From positions 248,001 to 312,000 of the forward strand of contig JASANG010001861.1 in NCBI GenBank assembly GCA_030248215.1: 64,000 bases of DNA, read 5' to 3'. This stretch comes from Enoplolaimus lenunculus (Eukaryota > Nematoda > Enoplea > Enoplida > Thoracostomopsidae). Every line of letters begins with the position of its first letter. The first letter of the stretch is position 1. Positions 1 through 13,719 of the stretch are shown here, in pieces. Both the position numbers and the translations under genes were made by a program. Under the pieces are notes generated by a model. That model was given only the letters and a program-made list of their open reading frames with translations, was not told the origin of the DNA and ran no database searches.

Positions 1-3000
1 CTCACCAGTGCAATGTTGGTACTGAGTCCGACCCAAAATAGAATGCATAGCATGTCCAAATTCATGAAATAAATTTTCAACTTGACCAAAGCTTAACAGG
101 CAAGGTTTCTATAAAGTTCAATTGGATACAATACAAGCAAATGTTTTTGCTGATAAACACCAACCATGCAAGTTATTCGAGTCTATCTAATAACATTACA
201 TACTGTATTAGCAATTAAATTTTTGGCTTTACTTCGCTTAACTAATTAGTGCCGGTCAATTACAAGGTTCTGCGGGCACAGTTTACAAGACCGTGTTAAA
301 TACGAACACTTTTCTAACTTATGAAAATAAAACACTATTTAGTACAGTAATTGTGTGCATTTTCTGAGCGGAAAATGCATTATATGCAAAAACGTAATCA
401 CCAAGCCAGCTGCTACGAAGTCTTACTGCCAAATCGAAAATTAATTGAACAAACAATTAAACTGCCAATTCACGAAATCATATCAAATTTTCAAAAGTTA
501 CAATACTTACATTGGGCCGCGGCGGCGTCAGATTCAAATTCAACGATACAACAGGCAACTGATATGTATGTACGTCTATTTGTTTGCCCCCACGAATCGT
601 AAAATGACAATCGACACGAAATTTTGTTCGACGAGAAAAGAAATCGCAATAAATGTAGCCTAAAATGCCTTCTGATTCGTGAACCGCAGCCTGCAAAAAT
701 CATTATTAAAGCAAATTATTGGTAGAGTTCTAAATATTATTACTGTTCGACAGGGTACCAAACGTCGGATTTTTAATAGTCACAGCCAACAACTGCCAAC
801 GAAATTTCTAGAAGTTTGAGCTTATATTCTAAGCGTATCAGTTTGATTAACAAACATTGCAAATGAACCACAAAACAAATCGCTAAATAAGTTTATCAAG
901 GTATTAGAAATTTTTTTATTCCGTTGTTCCAATGCCGAAATTTTATATTTCATGCACTACATACCAATTTTCGAATTAACGGATCGCATGTTTCGCTCTC
1001 GCCCACCTCCACCGGCTCAAGCGAAACACCATACAATTCATAAAATATTCCATTTAACGTCTCCATAACTGAGCCGATAGATAGGTAGTCATTGATATAA
1101 ACGTCTTCGATATCATATCTAAATGTTTCAAATGGCAGAAGTAAAGTGTTCGAATAGAAACTCCATTTGGACGAAATTGGAACAGAACTACAATTAACGT
1201 TTTGATTTATCGTTTACAGTATTTTAATCCTATTTATTTTGCCTACTTTCAATAGTATTAAGAGAAAGAGTAATTTAGTGCCTCTTATAAAAGTACGCAA
1301 ATTACCGAGAATCACGTGAGACAAAATGTACTAGCGCCTAGCGCGAGTTGGATTTGGGCTACCTACAAAGCTTTTGGGAGCTGCTGTCATCAGAATCATG
1401 CACTATTGACATTATATTGTTTAACAATATAAACAAAGCAATTAAAATACAACCCAACGCTTAACATTTAATGCAAATAGAGTGGGGTAGGCGAAGGTAA
1501 CGGTTCTTGTGTATCTAACTTTGTACACGGAACGTACACAGTTGCATAATGTTGTGAAAATGAGACACTATCCAGTATCCACTACTACGAACAATCGCTA
1601 TACAAATTACAAATTATCGGCTTCAGCTAGAGCCATCAAAACAACCGGCAAGTAATATACCATCTAACCCAAATTCCGTACCATTTAGTCAACATTAAAT
1701 TCGAATTATACCGATGCAATGATTTAAGAAAAATTCACAGAAAATACAAATTAACCGTTCTAACTAGCGCCAACAAAGCAACTCATATATCCATAAGCAA
1801 ACCGAAATTCCTTACCGTTCATTCCGAATCAAATTCGAGTAATACTGAACATCCCACACGTTGATTTGAACGCGATCAGACCCGGCATCACGCTGAGCTC
1901 TATGCAGCATTATATCATACTCGCGATCTGCTTGTGGCGCAACCCGACGGGATAGTTCAACAAGAAAACTTTCGATACGTTCAACATCACCAATCAATGA
2001 TTTCATATTCGCACGTTCCGCGTAAGAATTGAACCCACACAGCATCGCTAGATCATGTCTAGCATTGACAAGGCCTTAAAATGTTATAAAAGAAATACTT
2101 TATGCGGAAACGGGCGGTCTCGGTTTCGGAAAGTATCAGTTTTCAGCTTGGCTCGTGCTCGGTCTCGTTTTTTTGGATGTCGGTAGGTTTCAAACGAAGG
2201 CTAAATTTAAAAAATGCCTTTAGCCTTATTAAAATTTCTTTTCACCTGAAAACTTGAAATATTCCGTACGTCAAAACCAATTTAAATTTCGCTAGAAAAA
2301 CTTCTTATTAAACAAAAACCATACCTTACGTAAATAGTGACAAACCTCAGTTGATATTACGTACTAAAACCCTCATTTAATTTAGTTTTTGCAAGTTCGA
2401 AAAATTGCTCTAGGCTCGAAAATAACGGAGACCTCGATTTCTTAGCCTGGATGTTGGTATCGGTTTTCAAAGAGACTGCCCTTAACCAACTTTTTGTTCA
2501 GTTTTTGTATAAAACAATAGTTATTAATCACCGTTTATCAATTGTATATAAATCGTAAAACAAACAAAGCATTTCTGTACAAATATCTAAACTACTTCCG
2601 CGAAAAGTCCTGCTAAAAGTTGATTTTTGTTCATATCTTGTTCCGGCGGCCATGAAAAGTATTTCAAATTCCTCTTCCTGCTCTTGCCGGCAAAAATATC
2701 AAACGATCATTGCAGATATACTATGCGTATAGTCTCACCGTAAAAGTACAAAAAAATATTTGCTGAACAATAAAATTATAATTAGCTAGAATAACTAAAA
2801 AATAACAAATAACCTTTTAGTGTTGCTTCTTGGGCTTCGATTGGGGCATAGTATAGGCGATAACCAAGTTGTCTAATTGTTGCATTCGGTGAATGACCTT
2901 TACACGAATTTATCACTAAACTCCGCTTAGATTGTGGGTTACGCGTGTCAGTCTTGTAATCAAATTTGAGCAGATTCATAAATTCATCCGGTAAATCAAC

Positions 3001-6000
3001 AAGAATTGGTTGCGTTGACAAGTCATTAAACTGTGTACTTAATTGAAATATTGTATCACTCAGCTGAACAAATTCCGTACGCTAAATTGAATAGAAAATA
3101 TAAATCATCAAAATTCTACGATTAGCCAAAAAACATTATTAAGAAAGACAACTGTGGTTCAGAAAAAATAAAGATATTTCTACAGACTTCAGTGTTTTGT
3201 ATCAAAGTACACGAAATTTCAGAACAGTAAATAGTTATGTATTAAACCGCATACGAAACTAATCTAGAATTACTTTAATTTTAAACACAGCTTAGTTGGC
3301 AACAGAATTTTAGGGTTTCGAGTGGTTCAAACGTAACATTAAACCCACAGTGCAAAATTTTGTGCACAGCTAAATATGTAAATCTTTTGGGAGCTAAAAT
3401 ATTCAAATTCTGTATCTCGGTCTCACTTAACCAATTAATTTTATTTCATCGATGATAACTATCTATTCCACACCCGTCACTTATGACTAGCGTATCGCTC
3501 CAAGCTATTAACATTGCAAACCTTCAGTTGACGCCTGGGGCACAGGAACACGGCCGCTTACTTGATCTTGCGGTAAATGTACTCCACTGTTCTCAAAATC
3601 GTCCAGAAACATTTCACCCACACGCCGATCAAGGGATGTTGATGGCCCGACATCACCATGACGGACAGCTTTTGCGACAACAGCATACAGTTCAGGATCT
3701 GTGTTGCACCTCAATTGAATAAAACGGCTTAATAAACCAAAAAGGAATATCTCAAAACCAATAATTTGCGATTAGCCCTGACGGTTTCAAATTTTTTAGG
3801 TGAAATGGACCTATATTTTTTGTGACTCAGGTACGCATTTTTTAATTTTTCATTTTTTTTTAAATTCGAATGTATACAATATATTTAGGGCTGACCGCTC
3901 CCGCTGAGCCGCATCTGGCAACTAGTCCTACGCAAACTTTACAAAACACAAGTGATTGTTATCAACAAACTGTTCTAGTGACTGTTGTTTTCGAGTGCAG
4001 TAAAACTAGTAATATGTATGAAGTCAAAAATAGTAAACTTATTGTTAGCATACATATAACGAATGATTGTTCTTTATGAGTAACATCGACTGTTAAACTT
4101 TTATCGTTTTTCAAACAAGTACCTTTCGACTAGATTAATCAACTCTTGATAACAGCGAGAAGCGGCGTTTCGCATATTTTCGTCGGAATTTGTCGTTCGT
4201 ACGCACTCTGACTAAAACCGAAAGCGACCGATTACAGGCCTATTTCGTAGATTTAAGCCTTTAACAGAATTCCGACTGGTGTAATGCTTTAAAACCCATT
4301 GTATTGGTATAAATCAGAATGCAACCGGAATTAAAATTAATGGGAACCAAAATTTAAAAAATTACCGGAAACGGAACCGGAAAATGGAAAATACATGCCA
4401 CCGAAAAAATCATTTTAATTTTCTTTTTCCAATATAATTGGTCAAATAACCCTTAGTTGGAGGAGATAATCACTTTATCTGCTGTATTTTAGATTTTCAT
4501 AATCCACGGAAGCGAAATCTATCTCAATGGTTTATTTTCGGCGATTGTCAAGGTTTATAAACTATACGAATAGAAATCTACTTAATTTCTGAATATAGTC
4601 ATTTTTAGTAAAATATCTTAATTTTCACCGACCAAAATTTAATACCAGAATTTTTAATTCCGGTAAAAATTTGCCGGAACCGGAACCGGAATTCCGGTTG
4701 CACCCTGGTATAAATCTTTATCAAAAGAAAATGTACGAACACACGTGTTAACTGGTTCTAAATACAAACACTTTTCGTCGAGATGGAAAAACAAATATCT
4801 TGGTATGAATAATTTCAATGCAACAGAACACAAATCAGTGAATTAAGAAAGTTAACATACTGTATCAGCTAGTATACAAATCTGGTTAGACAAATCATCC
4901 ATAAGCTGCACTACGTTTCTTGACCGATTAGGTGAGAGCAATTCGTCGACTAGTTTACCACATTTTAACAGCGTTTCCTTGAGCATTTGATCAAACCCCT
5001 CTGGGCTATTAAGTTCTGGTATGTCGAACAAACCCTGGAATTGTAGAGCAGATTAACAAACAGCAATTAGGCAATGATTCAAAACTGATCAGTCATCGCA
5101 CTTATACATGTCAATAAACGCACAAAACTGTCTATATAGTGCAATTCTGTATGCAATATGTTTAATAGACAGCTGCGATGTGGCTGTGGCTGTGCGAAAT
5201 TACAAACGCGCACAACACAAAGAGATAGAATGTTGCGCGTGTGAAGTTATTTCGTTTGTACACCAGTATATATGAAATACAAAACATACATACGCGATGA
5301 CATAAACTATACTCTCTGACAGCAAAAAGCAGCTTATGTACAGAAAACTTTCAAAGCTACGGAACGGCTGTCAACTGAAAAACATATGTGTAACTAGGAC
5401 AACAAAAATCTGATTGCTTACAATTCCATCAAAAACGAGTTACGGTTTTTTCCAAATTAATAATCAGTCCACGTATATCTTAGTTGACACACCAATTAAT
5501 ATACATGAGTGCATGCAATTTGGAAAACTGCAAAAACATGTAAACCGCTTTCTCGATTTACAGACCTCAAAAAGGTTTGTAAATCAACATGGGTTTTGAG
5601 CAGTCACAGATCGTGAATTCAGCACCTCTGTTAATTTTGCTTTATAAATTACCTCTATAAACGTGATTGGATTAGGTTCGGCTCAATAAATTTTAAAAAC
5701 CAGCGTAAAACAATAACAGACGTTACAAAATCATATATAATACATGAAACAAACGAAATATTTCTTTCAAACTAATAAGAAAGTCATTAGAAAAACAAAT
5801 AAGAACTCAAAAATTTCACAGTAGACTTACCGTACTTTGGGCTAGTTTCTGATTATAATTAGGGTGAACACTGAAAGCTTGCGATAAAGGAGAATACTTT
5901 GATACGAAACGAAATCCATTGTTCATTTTCAGCATAACACATGCCGTGTCATTGCGCATCAGATCAATTCCCAATTGAGAACAGCGCAGCAAATTCAACC

Positions 6001-6004
6001 GCAT
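1..6004 (-). CDS. MIPEP: Mitochondrial intermediate peptidase, M3 family (3' part outside window)
   Basis: This metallopeptidase removes an octapeptide from imported mitochondrial matrix precursors. Coding exons on the minus strand, in gene order: 6004-5831, 5034-4861, 4211-4123, 3709-3562, 3081-2814, 2058-1816, 1118-965, 690-511 and 91-6; a GT donor at 5-4 sends the gene out of the window. All junctions are GT-AG and phases join. Visible landmarks are [15 protein letters not shown] near residue 60, [27 protein letters not shown] and the zinc site [18 protein letters not shown], all closely matching human MIPEP. The start at 6004 gives an N-terminus rich in Arg/Lys and hydrophobic residues with few acids, as expected of a matrix-targeting presequence. 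An AG acceptor lies 11-14 bases 5' of the ATG (about 6016-6017), so a 5' UTR intron or trans-splice site is possible. No disruption is seen. C-terminal third not visible. Confidence 0.96.
4315..4707. repeat. hAT-type MITE, CCGGAA-rich family, in a MIPEP intron
   Basis: A 393 bp non-coding element lying between the MIPEP exons 5034-4861 and 4211-4123. It starts CAGAATGCAACCGG, ends CCGGTTGCACCCTG and is flanked by the perfect 8 bp duplication GTATAAAT (4307-4314 and 4708-4715). Terminal inverted repeats plus an 8 bp target duplication are typical of hAT elements. Interior is rich in CCGGAA/TTCCGG. Same family as 38184-38568 and several degraded copies in the window. Confidence 0.85.
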
Positions 6005-6052
6005 TATTACGGCGCCTGTATATGCAACATTTAAAACGCTCTAAAATAAGCT

Positions 6053-6607
6053 TTGAGTGCAATTTATGGGGATGTGGTTAGTCTCAAAATTAGCGTCAAT
6101 TGGCAAACCAATGTCGGATTTTCACGTAAACGGCCAAGTTCGGGATCTATGACGATCGCGTATTCGCCGTTCACCAACGGCACGGCCGGTTTTAAGAATT
6201 TACTGACGAACGTTTTTTCCAAAGGCACAGATATGCTTATACAGTATATTCAGGCTATACGCCTGCGGCTAGTTCGTAACTAAGCCTAAGCGATTTCCGT
6301 CAGACTTTACAACTATGACTCCGAAAAAAACTGTCGCGTGTGCTGTATGAGCGATAGAAGTTCCGTACACCGGCGCCCCTGCTGGACACACTGTTGGACA
6401 ACGCGAACACTGGCGCCTAGCGCAGCGCGTCCGAACCAGCACGAAAAGATCGCCATATGCATAACTATATTTAAAATACCACAGAAAACCACTAATACTT
6501 AGGTTCGTTCGAAAACCTTGATAAAAACCGAATTCGAAAACCTTGATAAAAACCGAATAAACAAGAAACTCTATTACAGTATTCAAGCAAACAGTTTTAA
6601 ACATCAA
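6053..6607. other. Unassigned coding-like stretch upstream of MIPEP
   Basis: Part of this stretch is GC-rich compared with its surroundings and stays open for about 75-110 codons on each strand (6053-6283 on +, 6607-6269 on -), neither with a recognisable domain. A 24-25 bp unit reading TTCGAAAACCTTGATAAAAA is directly repeated at about 6509-6558. It could be a fragment of an unrecognised mobile element or the promoter and 5' UTR of MIPEP. No function assigned. Confidence 0.3.
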
Positions 6608-8284
6608 ACCAGACTGTTGTATAGTGATAACAATTCAGACTTTTAACAACATTTAGCTAATAGTATCGCTTTTTAACTGTTTTGCATAAATTTCAGTTTC
6701 TTTCCTTTTGCCTTCACGCCCCCGCAAAAGGTTATTACCTTCTTGTTGACTGGTTTTCACCAACACTATTAACAGGTAATATGCCTTCCTTGTATCACAA
6801 CCAATATAAAATTTCAGTTGGGTCCCATAATAAGTATATAATGTTGTCATGTTGATATGTACCAGACCCGGAGGCAATTTTGAGTGCCCATAACTCGAGC
6901 TGCATCTCTGAACGATCCCACTCAAATTTCACACTCAATCCGCGCTTATAGAAAACTTTCAGAATTTTATTAGCTTATTTTTCTAATGGCACTCGCTCAA
7001 AAGTTGGTATCCTCCATTTCTACAAAGTTAGCAATCACCATCGATTTTGAGTTTAATACTCACCGAGCAATTTGCAAATTTGTCGTGTATACGAACACCT
7101 GTATTTAGTCATGAAACAAACTCAACAGTGTGTTTGTTTACAACGCACACTTGCAATCACTGTTTCAGAATCTATCAGAATCCAAATCATACACCTCACA
7201 GATCGGTGAAAAATGCTCGTTTTTGTTTAATCCAACCCTAGGCATTCTTCGAGCTCCTAGCTACGTCGTTTACATCGCGTACAACTCTCCCGTCTCAGTC
7301 TTCGTCGTAGTATCGTGATTTATGTCAGTCCCACGTTACAGTTGGCTTACCTTGCACATAAATTGTCCGACCATGTTTCAGATACACCAATTTCTCCGTT
7401 TAGCGATTGGCTAATGGCGGATAATGTATAGTTTTACGGATAATATGTCCGAAAACCAAAAATGAAGATCATTGATTTGTCCTTATTTAAAGTATAAATT
7501 ACACCACTGTTATTCGAAACACATGGTGTACATAAACTTAATGGTTCGCGCGATCTATTAACTTTCTTTTAAACACAGTGATATACATAGGAAACTCTAG
7601 ATTTCTGAACTGTTGAAAATACATTTTTGGTTCCGCTGTTGCCACATCACAAAATGTGAAAGTATATATTCAAGTCATACAAAATTGAAATTTTTGAAAT
7701 TATCAGCGGAGGTTTTATGAGGAGTCAAATTAGCATTATGTTCCAATATATTAAGACAAGAGCGGGTCCTGAAGATTTGGACCAATATTACTTTTAATGT
7801 AACTAAGCAAAACATATTCCTAAAGTTTAAGCCTCCTCAGCGTAAGAAACACAAGTATAAAACAAAGCTTAGCCTACGTCCAAGCAAAAAACACTATTAA
7901 TTTATTAAGCCTAGTCTATTTCGGTCAGGTGAGAAGGGGGCGGAAGGGCGTTCGTTCATCCCCGTCAGAAATATTTTTGTACCTACCTTACAACCGTTCT
8001 CGAATTTTTCGCTTCAGGAAATTTTTTTCTGATAAAACGACAAGGTCACCAATACCCAGTACTATTAAAACATTTGTCTTCCCTAGAGCAACAAGTTAAA
8101 ACAAGTGCTTAGAAACAAAAATTTAGGTTTGGAAACCTAGAAATCCGATACCCATTACTAGTCCCATCCCTGGGTCCTTTTTTGGTACCCTAAATTTTTT
8201 CGTTAAAACACCGTTCAACTCCTATCCACAAGTTGCGTCTAATGGTAGATAATTTGTGTTTTCAACAAAAAATTTCAGGGTCCC
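6608..8284. other. Intergenic, no gene seen
   Basis: AT-rich sequence without an ORF that reads as a protein. Around 7920-8060 it holds a degraded piece of the dispersed repeat described at 14598-14890 (phrases like TACCTTACAA followed by TGATAAAA). Confidence 0.5.
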
Positions 8285-8490
8285 AAGGTAGAACGGCCCA
8301 TGTACCTAAAGATCAGGGGCGGAACGCATTCTGTGGGTCTAGAATAGAATAAGCTTAAAGCCCACGTAAAGATCAGGGGAGGAACGTTTGTTTTCTGGGA
8401 CTAGACTAGAATAAGCTTCTAAGCTTTACATTATTTTTTGCTTGGCTAAGGACTAGGCTTAAGCTTAGGAATAAACTCTTGTACCGAGGG
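8285..8490. repeat. Copy of the TTAGGC-bearing MITE, partial with duplicated head
   Basis: The terminal sequence of the element at 51001-51237 (ACGGCCCATGTA, then AAAGATCAGGGGCGGAAC) is present twice in tandem, at about 8290-8320 and 8367-8390. It is followed by AGCTTAAG-rich and degenerate TTAGGC-like sequence. The opposite terminus is not evident. Confidence 0.6.
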
Positions 8491-9065
8491 ACCTTAACAA
8501 CAAAATTTTCAAATATCCAAATTTGGGGCTTCATATCACCACCCGTGATGTTTTCCCATTGAATTGTATTCGCTGACAATGCTCAGCCAGGAAAGGTGTC
8601 AGAAAGATAAACTTTTAGATCGGGGCAATTACCGACCCTATGCCAATCCATAGTTGCAACCCGAGATGCATATATACGTACATAATAAAGATGCGTTTGC
8701 GTATACCGTGCAGTACTGCATTTATATATTTTATAGGTGCGTGCTGCGTACAAATATATTCAGTGTTGCTTGTTGCTCGTGTACGTGTTTTTTTATCTTC
8801 ATAGTTTGGTCACAAATCAGCTAAAGAAGTTCTTTGCAGCTGCAAATTATTCACTGTAATTCATGCTATTGAATTTAATTCGCACCTGAGAACGCAGTTG
8901 CAAGTCACTTGAATTTCTTGCACCTATGCAGTTTTCATCCAATTTGCAGCTGCAGTTGAATTCTCGCTGCAAAAACATACATGTGTGACTGGGGCCTTAC
9001 TCGTAAACGCGTTTTCCATCTTCATTTTTTATTTCGCATCAAGTTTTTATTTTGTATTGTTGATA

Positions 9066-9259
9066 CACTGTAAAAAAGGGGAGTCAAGTCCTGACTACTC
9101 AAACTGAGTCAAATTTGACTCCGCCAGAGTCAAATCCGATTCACTGAATCGCTCAGGTAGTCCAATTTATCTCTGGCGGAGTCAAATTTGACTCAGTCTG
9201 TTTAGTCAGGAAAAGGCTGTTTCCGAGAGAGTCGATTTGACTCCCCATTTTTTAGAGTG
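9066..9259. repeat. Tc1/mariner-type MITE with TA target duplication
   Basis: A 194 bp element with inverted termini CACTGTAAAAAAGGGGAGTC and CACTCTAAAAAATGGGGAGT (right end read on the other strand). It is flanked by TA on both sides (9064-9065 and 9260-9261). The interior is itself palindromic, repeating GAGTCAAATTTGACTC around the middle. No coding capacity. TA duplication with CACT-type ends is characteristic of Tc1/mariner derivatives. Confidence 0.8.
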
Positions 9260-10232
9260 TACGTATATATTTTCAATACGTGTGTTTTCGTGGTGGCCAA
9301 AGTGCACGTGTACTTTAAGTGCAGACGTACTCAAAAAGGACATCAGCACTTTTGCTTCGTTGTATAATATTTGAAGTGACAATGAGTGATTGCTGAGTTG
9401 TGTGTTACATGTTTATTTATGTGTGTATCTAAGCAACTTCGATGTATAGTTTTGCTCTATGGGTATTAATTAATGAGATTTGAACAGTATGACCCGACTG
9501 ATCATTGATCTCTCACTGAGTACTCACTAGCGGATTCAAAAGGGGTAGGCGGGGGAGTATCTTTATTCCCCGTCAGAAAATTTATAGTGATAAACGGAAT
9601 ATTCTACTGATACCGGAAAAGGAGCCGGGTAGTAAATTAGGATCTAAATTTCTGCACAGAAGTATTTGAGTTGTGCACTAATTTGGATTAACTTTTTATT
9701 AATATTAATTGTTGACTTGGATTTTGCATTTCATGGCAGTGTTCACTCTTGAATTGCCTGGAAATGCAGTCGCTACGAAATATCGAGTATTTGCGCATGT
9801 GAAAAAGCATATTCGGTGCCATAACCGCTTTATCTGGTATCCGATATGCTTCATATACCGGATGCCGGAACGAATTCACGAATGTCAGTTTTGTGCTGGA
9901 TGTTACACTGGAGCCGGATATCTGGTCAATCTCTGGTTTTGGGGTAATTAATTTGTTAAAGAATTGGTTTTAAAATTACAAGATGCATTGTGCGAAAATG
10001 GTCACTCGGTCTTCTAGTCAAGGGGGGGGGGGCTAGGGGGCTTTAGTCCCCTCCTGAAAATTGTTTAGTCACCCCTAGCAATGTGAGCTTGCTACGGGCC
10101 TATGTTCACTTTTAAGTTTAGGATACAATTTTCGTTGTGATGGGGATTTTCTTTGAAATTTTTTGTCTCGAGTTGTTTTTGACATGTTTGTTTACAACAG
10201 TTTTGAACGATTTTTTTATGCTCAATTCACTA
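9260..10232. other. Intergenic, no gene seen
   Basis: No credible ORF. Short degraded pieces of the GGATCC-ended dispersed repeat lie near 9525-9610 and 10018-10090 (runs of G followed by CCCCTCCTGAAAATT). Confidence 0.4.
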
Positions 10233-10650
10233 CTGTATTGCCCCGAATAAGGTGGGGGTAATAAGATGGGGGTCCCCATTTTGAGTCCCAATCAATAGGA
10301 GTCCTTGTCCGTAATCAGAGTCCGTAAGCGATAGATCCCTAAACCCTAACTAGAGTCCATAAATGTCAAGTATCCCAATTGTAGTGTATAAATGACTCTA
10401 GGACCAAATAAAGTTGAGTTCGAAACTTTAAAGCGTACATAAGTTTTGAAAGTACATTCACAAGTATAACCTTGCATTCTCGCTCAAGCTATTGACACAA
10501 GACAAATAAACGTTTAATTCAACGGATAGGTGCAGCACCGGATACATATCAGAAACGGATGGCGGAGCGTGAGTTAAAAATAAAGATCAGTCCGTAAAAC
10601 CGAATAGGGGTGAACCTCTGAAGAAGCCAAATAAATATCAGTTCCCCCAT
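10233..10650 (-). repeat. Non-autonomous relative of the 54.5 kb piggyBac-type element
   Basis: Begins CTGTATTGCCCCGAATAAG, runs through phrases shared in reverse with 32224-32619 (GACTCCTATTGATTGGGACT, AAACGTTTAATTCAACGG, GGAGCGTGAGTTAAAAATAA) and ends within CAAATAAATATCAG followed by a C-run. The far terminus has been lost. No coding capacity. Confidence 0.75.
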
Positions 10651-10799
10651 TGACGGTCAAGGGACGACCTTGTTGAAAATAAGGGCATGTAAACATGTGA
10701 GACATGCTTGTCCGTTATGTGCACATGCAATATAGTGCAGTGCACTGTATGTATGGTAGCTGGCAGCATAGGTCGACAAATATAGTCGACGAAAATGGT

Positions 10800-10985
10800 A
10801 GTTGGACAGGCGGGCTGCGTGGCGCAGTGGTAGAGTGCTCGCTTAAGGATCCATAGGCTGATAGTTCGATCCCCGCTCTAGGCCGCTTTTCCTGCTGCTT
10901 AGTTGAAAGGTCTGATGTCCCGGTTCCTACCTTGACTGACAGTGGATGAGCTCGATGTTTTTATGTTTTTTGAAAATAAATAGGT
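10800..10985 (+). repeat. tRNA-derived SINE
   Basis: The head carries an RNA polymerase III A box (TGGCGCAGTGGTAGAGTG) and B box (GTTCGATCCCC) spaced as in a tRNA, starting near GGCTGCGTGGCG. The tail GCTGCTTAGTTGAAAGG, TCCCGGTTCCTACCTTGACT is shared with copies at 37005-37170, about 62618-62690 and 63730-63895. The cloverleaf arms do not pair well, and body plus tail continue past a tRNA 3' end, so I call it a SINE rather than a tRNA gene. Confidence 0.8.
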
Positions 10986-11867
10986 AGACCAAGTGACGTT
11001 CCCGTAGCCAGATAATCTTGCTAGGGGCTAAACATTTTTCACTAGGGCCATACAAGGGATTTCGATGACTTATACAAGCAAGGTTGAAATTTTTAGTGAG
11101 GCCAAATTTCTTGTTAAAGCTGAGCAGTCCGTAATCCCTCTGGCTAGTGGCTACGCACCCGATAAGTGAATAAATAGCACCCTAAAACGCTGCTATCTTT
11201 ACGATTTTAACGTCGTATAAAAAGCCCATGTCATCACGTTTTCAGATATATTGCGTCTTATTCGTTTTGCTTTGTTATTGTTTTATCGGTGCCTACATAC
11301 AAGGTGCATCAGAGTGGGATCATATGGGTGAGGATTTTTGCTGCACTCGCGCTTTTTGAATAAGGAAGTTTTTGAGCAGTGGGTATACTCGCGCTAAAAA
11401 GATTTACCCGCGACCAACTTTTTACCGGCGCCTGAAGTTTAATTAGTTTTTGAAGATCGCTGACCATTGGTTTTTGAATGAAGTTTTGCGTCATACCTCC
11501 AATGCGTTTTAATACAAATGGAAGTTTATTAGAAACAACAAAATTTCAAACCTAACTATTAAACAAAACACAGGTATGACACTGCACAACAACAGACCAG
11601 TAGTAAAACGGACAATATTAGGTTACATGACCATGACATCTGAAAGTTTGCTCGTTGTATTTCAGGCCTCCTCATTAGCTGAATGATTGTATCCCAACCC
11701 TTCATAAATTACACTGGCATTCGTTGGCCTTGTATGCGTTTGCCTAGTATGAACATCAGATGACTATTTAAAACTGATTGACAACGCTAATGCAGAAAAA
11801 CCTTTTCAACGCTTTACTGACTAACTGAGAGGACTTAGTTAATAGCGTATATTTGCCCAAAAATTGC

Positions 11868-11965
11868 GGTCTATTTTAAATCAGGGCCTTTTTGGTTATT
11901 CCCCTAGCCAGCACTTGCCCAAAAATGGTTAGACTTTGAAATTTTTTGCATATTTAAGGTGAAAC
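11868..11965 (-). repeat. Detached end of the fold-back element at 13.7-14.2 kb
   Basis: Matches the reverse complement of about 14100-14190: shared phrases include GTCTATTTTAAATCAG, TTGCCCAAAAATGGTT and TTTTTTGCATATTTAAGG. A truncated second copy in opposite orientation. Confidence 0.65.
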
Positions 11966-12052
11966 AAGTGGAGTCCAACCAAGTTGTTGGACTGTACCAT
12001 TAATTTAAAGGGGCATACCGGGATTCTCAGAGAGATATTGCGTTGAAAAAAA

Positions 12053-12439
12053 CAGGATGTAACTGGAATTCTGATTCCGATTAGAATTGTTGAATTAAAA
12101 CGATTTCCGATTCCCAGTGTGAAATGGGATCGGGAACCGGATTTTGAAAATCTTAATTTTAATCCTATTTGTTGTCATCCGTTGCATAAAAATTCTGTAT
12201 CATTTATCCGTTAGATTGCCATGGGTGACTTATCAACAATTGCTTGTTGTGGTTTAACGTTACAGAACCAAAAAAAATCATCACCAGTTCGTTCAGGCGA
12301 CGTTTTTTTAAATATGACAAATCAACAGACACTCTAAATAAATTATAATTGTAGATACAAATTATCTGAACATTACCTAAATTTCTAGTTCCGATTCTTA
12401 TTCGGATCCCAGTATAATTCAGTTCCGTTTTGTACCCTG
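12053..12439. repeat. Diverged hAT-type MITE (CCGGAA family)
   Basis: About 387 bp, with ends CAGGATGTAACTGGAATTC and TTTTGTACCCTG matching the family at 4315-4707 and 38184-38568 with substitutions. No 8 bp duplication is recognisable, consistent with an old insertion. Confidence 0.65.
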
Positions 12440-13640
12440 TGGACATAATGAATTTCCATTACATACCTAATTACTCTTTATTTTTTACAAATAGAAAACA
12501 TTCAGGCTGTATTGTATATCACCGACAATTATAAATTTCACCTTTAGTTGGAATGACTGCGTATGAATGATACATATTGTTTTATACGGATTTAGGATTC
12601 TATTTGAATTATACGTTGTCATGCTTTACATTGTTGCGAGTATAACTGGTAGTGTGTATCCTTGGACTTATTTCAGAGTGGGTGCACACTCCCAGCGGCA
12701 GAGATGCGAAATACGGGCAGTAGGCGCATGGCGATTTTATGAGGGTGCGGAGGTGGTTTTGCGAAATTATTGGTATGTTCGATCGAGGGGGGGGGGCTGG
12801 CTGGAAGTGTGAATTTCCTATTGCTCAACATAATGAAATTCTACAGCATTTCGTTCGCCTCGTGATCCTGTAAATGCAAAGTTACAATCGAAAATATAAT
12901 ATTTGCACAGATTTTTTGAGTTGTTGAAAAGGTTTATGCAGATGCAGTTGTAGTCGCAATATTGCAGAATGTTTGCACAGCAATATTCTTTATTTAATGA
13001 AAATTCCGCTATGTTTTGGTTAACGATGCAATGTTCCACAGATTTATGTTCTGACAAAAATTTTGAGCTAAATCCGAGATGGTTTTGAGGCCGGAGTCTA
13101 GTCGATTCATGTACACTTCTTTCAGTCATAAATCAAAAATTGTATTTAGCTTGCGCGATATAACTGCAATTTGCGATCCGGGTTTCTTAAAAATGTTGGA
13201 AACGTGTTAAAGTCGGTAAAATTTGTGTTAGTGCTTGTTATTTTGAGCCTTACTTGTGGATAGATTCTCAAGAAAATGTCAGAATTAATGGTCTTTCGTT
13301 TAAATTTGTAAATATTTTCGGGAATATCTTTCAAGACCTTTTGTTCGATTAAATTTGATTACTTAAAATTCGAATATTTGAAGTTGTAAAACGTCTTCAG
13401 AGCCACCAGCTGCTGTTTACAAAATGTTATTTGTGTTGGAAATGTCAGGGACAGCAATATAAAAGAATTGAAACAGTTAGAGCGGGGTTCGGTGGTGAAG
13501 TTTACTCAACCATGGTGTGTCGTTGTGGACAGTTCTTATTGAGTTTTCTTGTGGTTTGGTTTGTTTGTCCAATAGCTGGACCCTACCCGTTTGATGCTGT
13601 ATATTTACCTAATTGACTGGCTCATTACATGTGTGCCACT
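12440..13640. other. Intergenic, no gene seen
   Basis: Several ORFs of 60-103 codons occur on both strands but none has a recognisable motif, splice context or composition unlike chance. A short G-run (about 12787-12796) is the only local oddity. Confidence 0.4.
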
Positions 13641-13719
13641 TTATTTGAATACTTTTGAATAAAAGGTAGAAGTTCAGTAGTTCCACCCTGAACGAAAAAA
13701 ATTAAACGTTACCCTGTAA

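Noticed and set aside
10815-10888. Possible functional tRNA gene
   Set aside because: A and B boxes are good, but the arms pair poorly and the sequence continues into a SINE tail found elsewhere; called a SINE.
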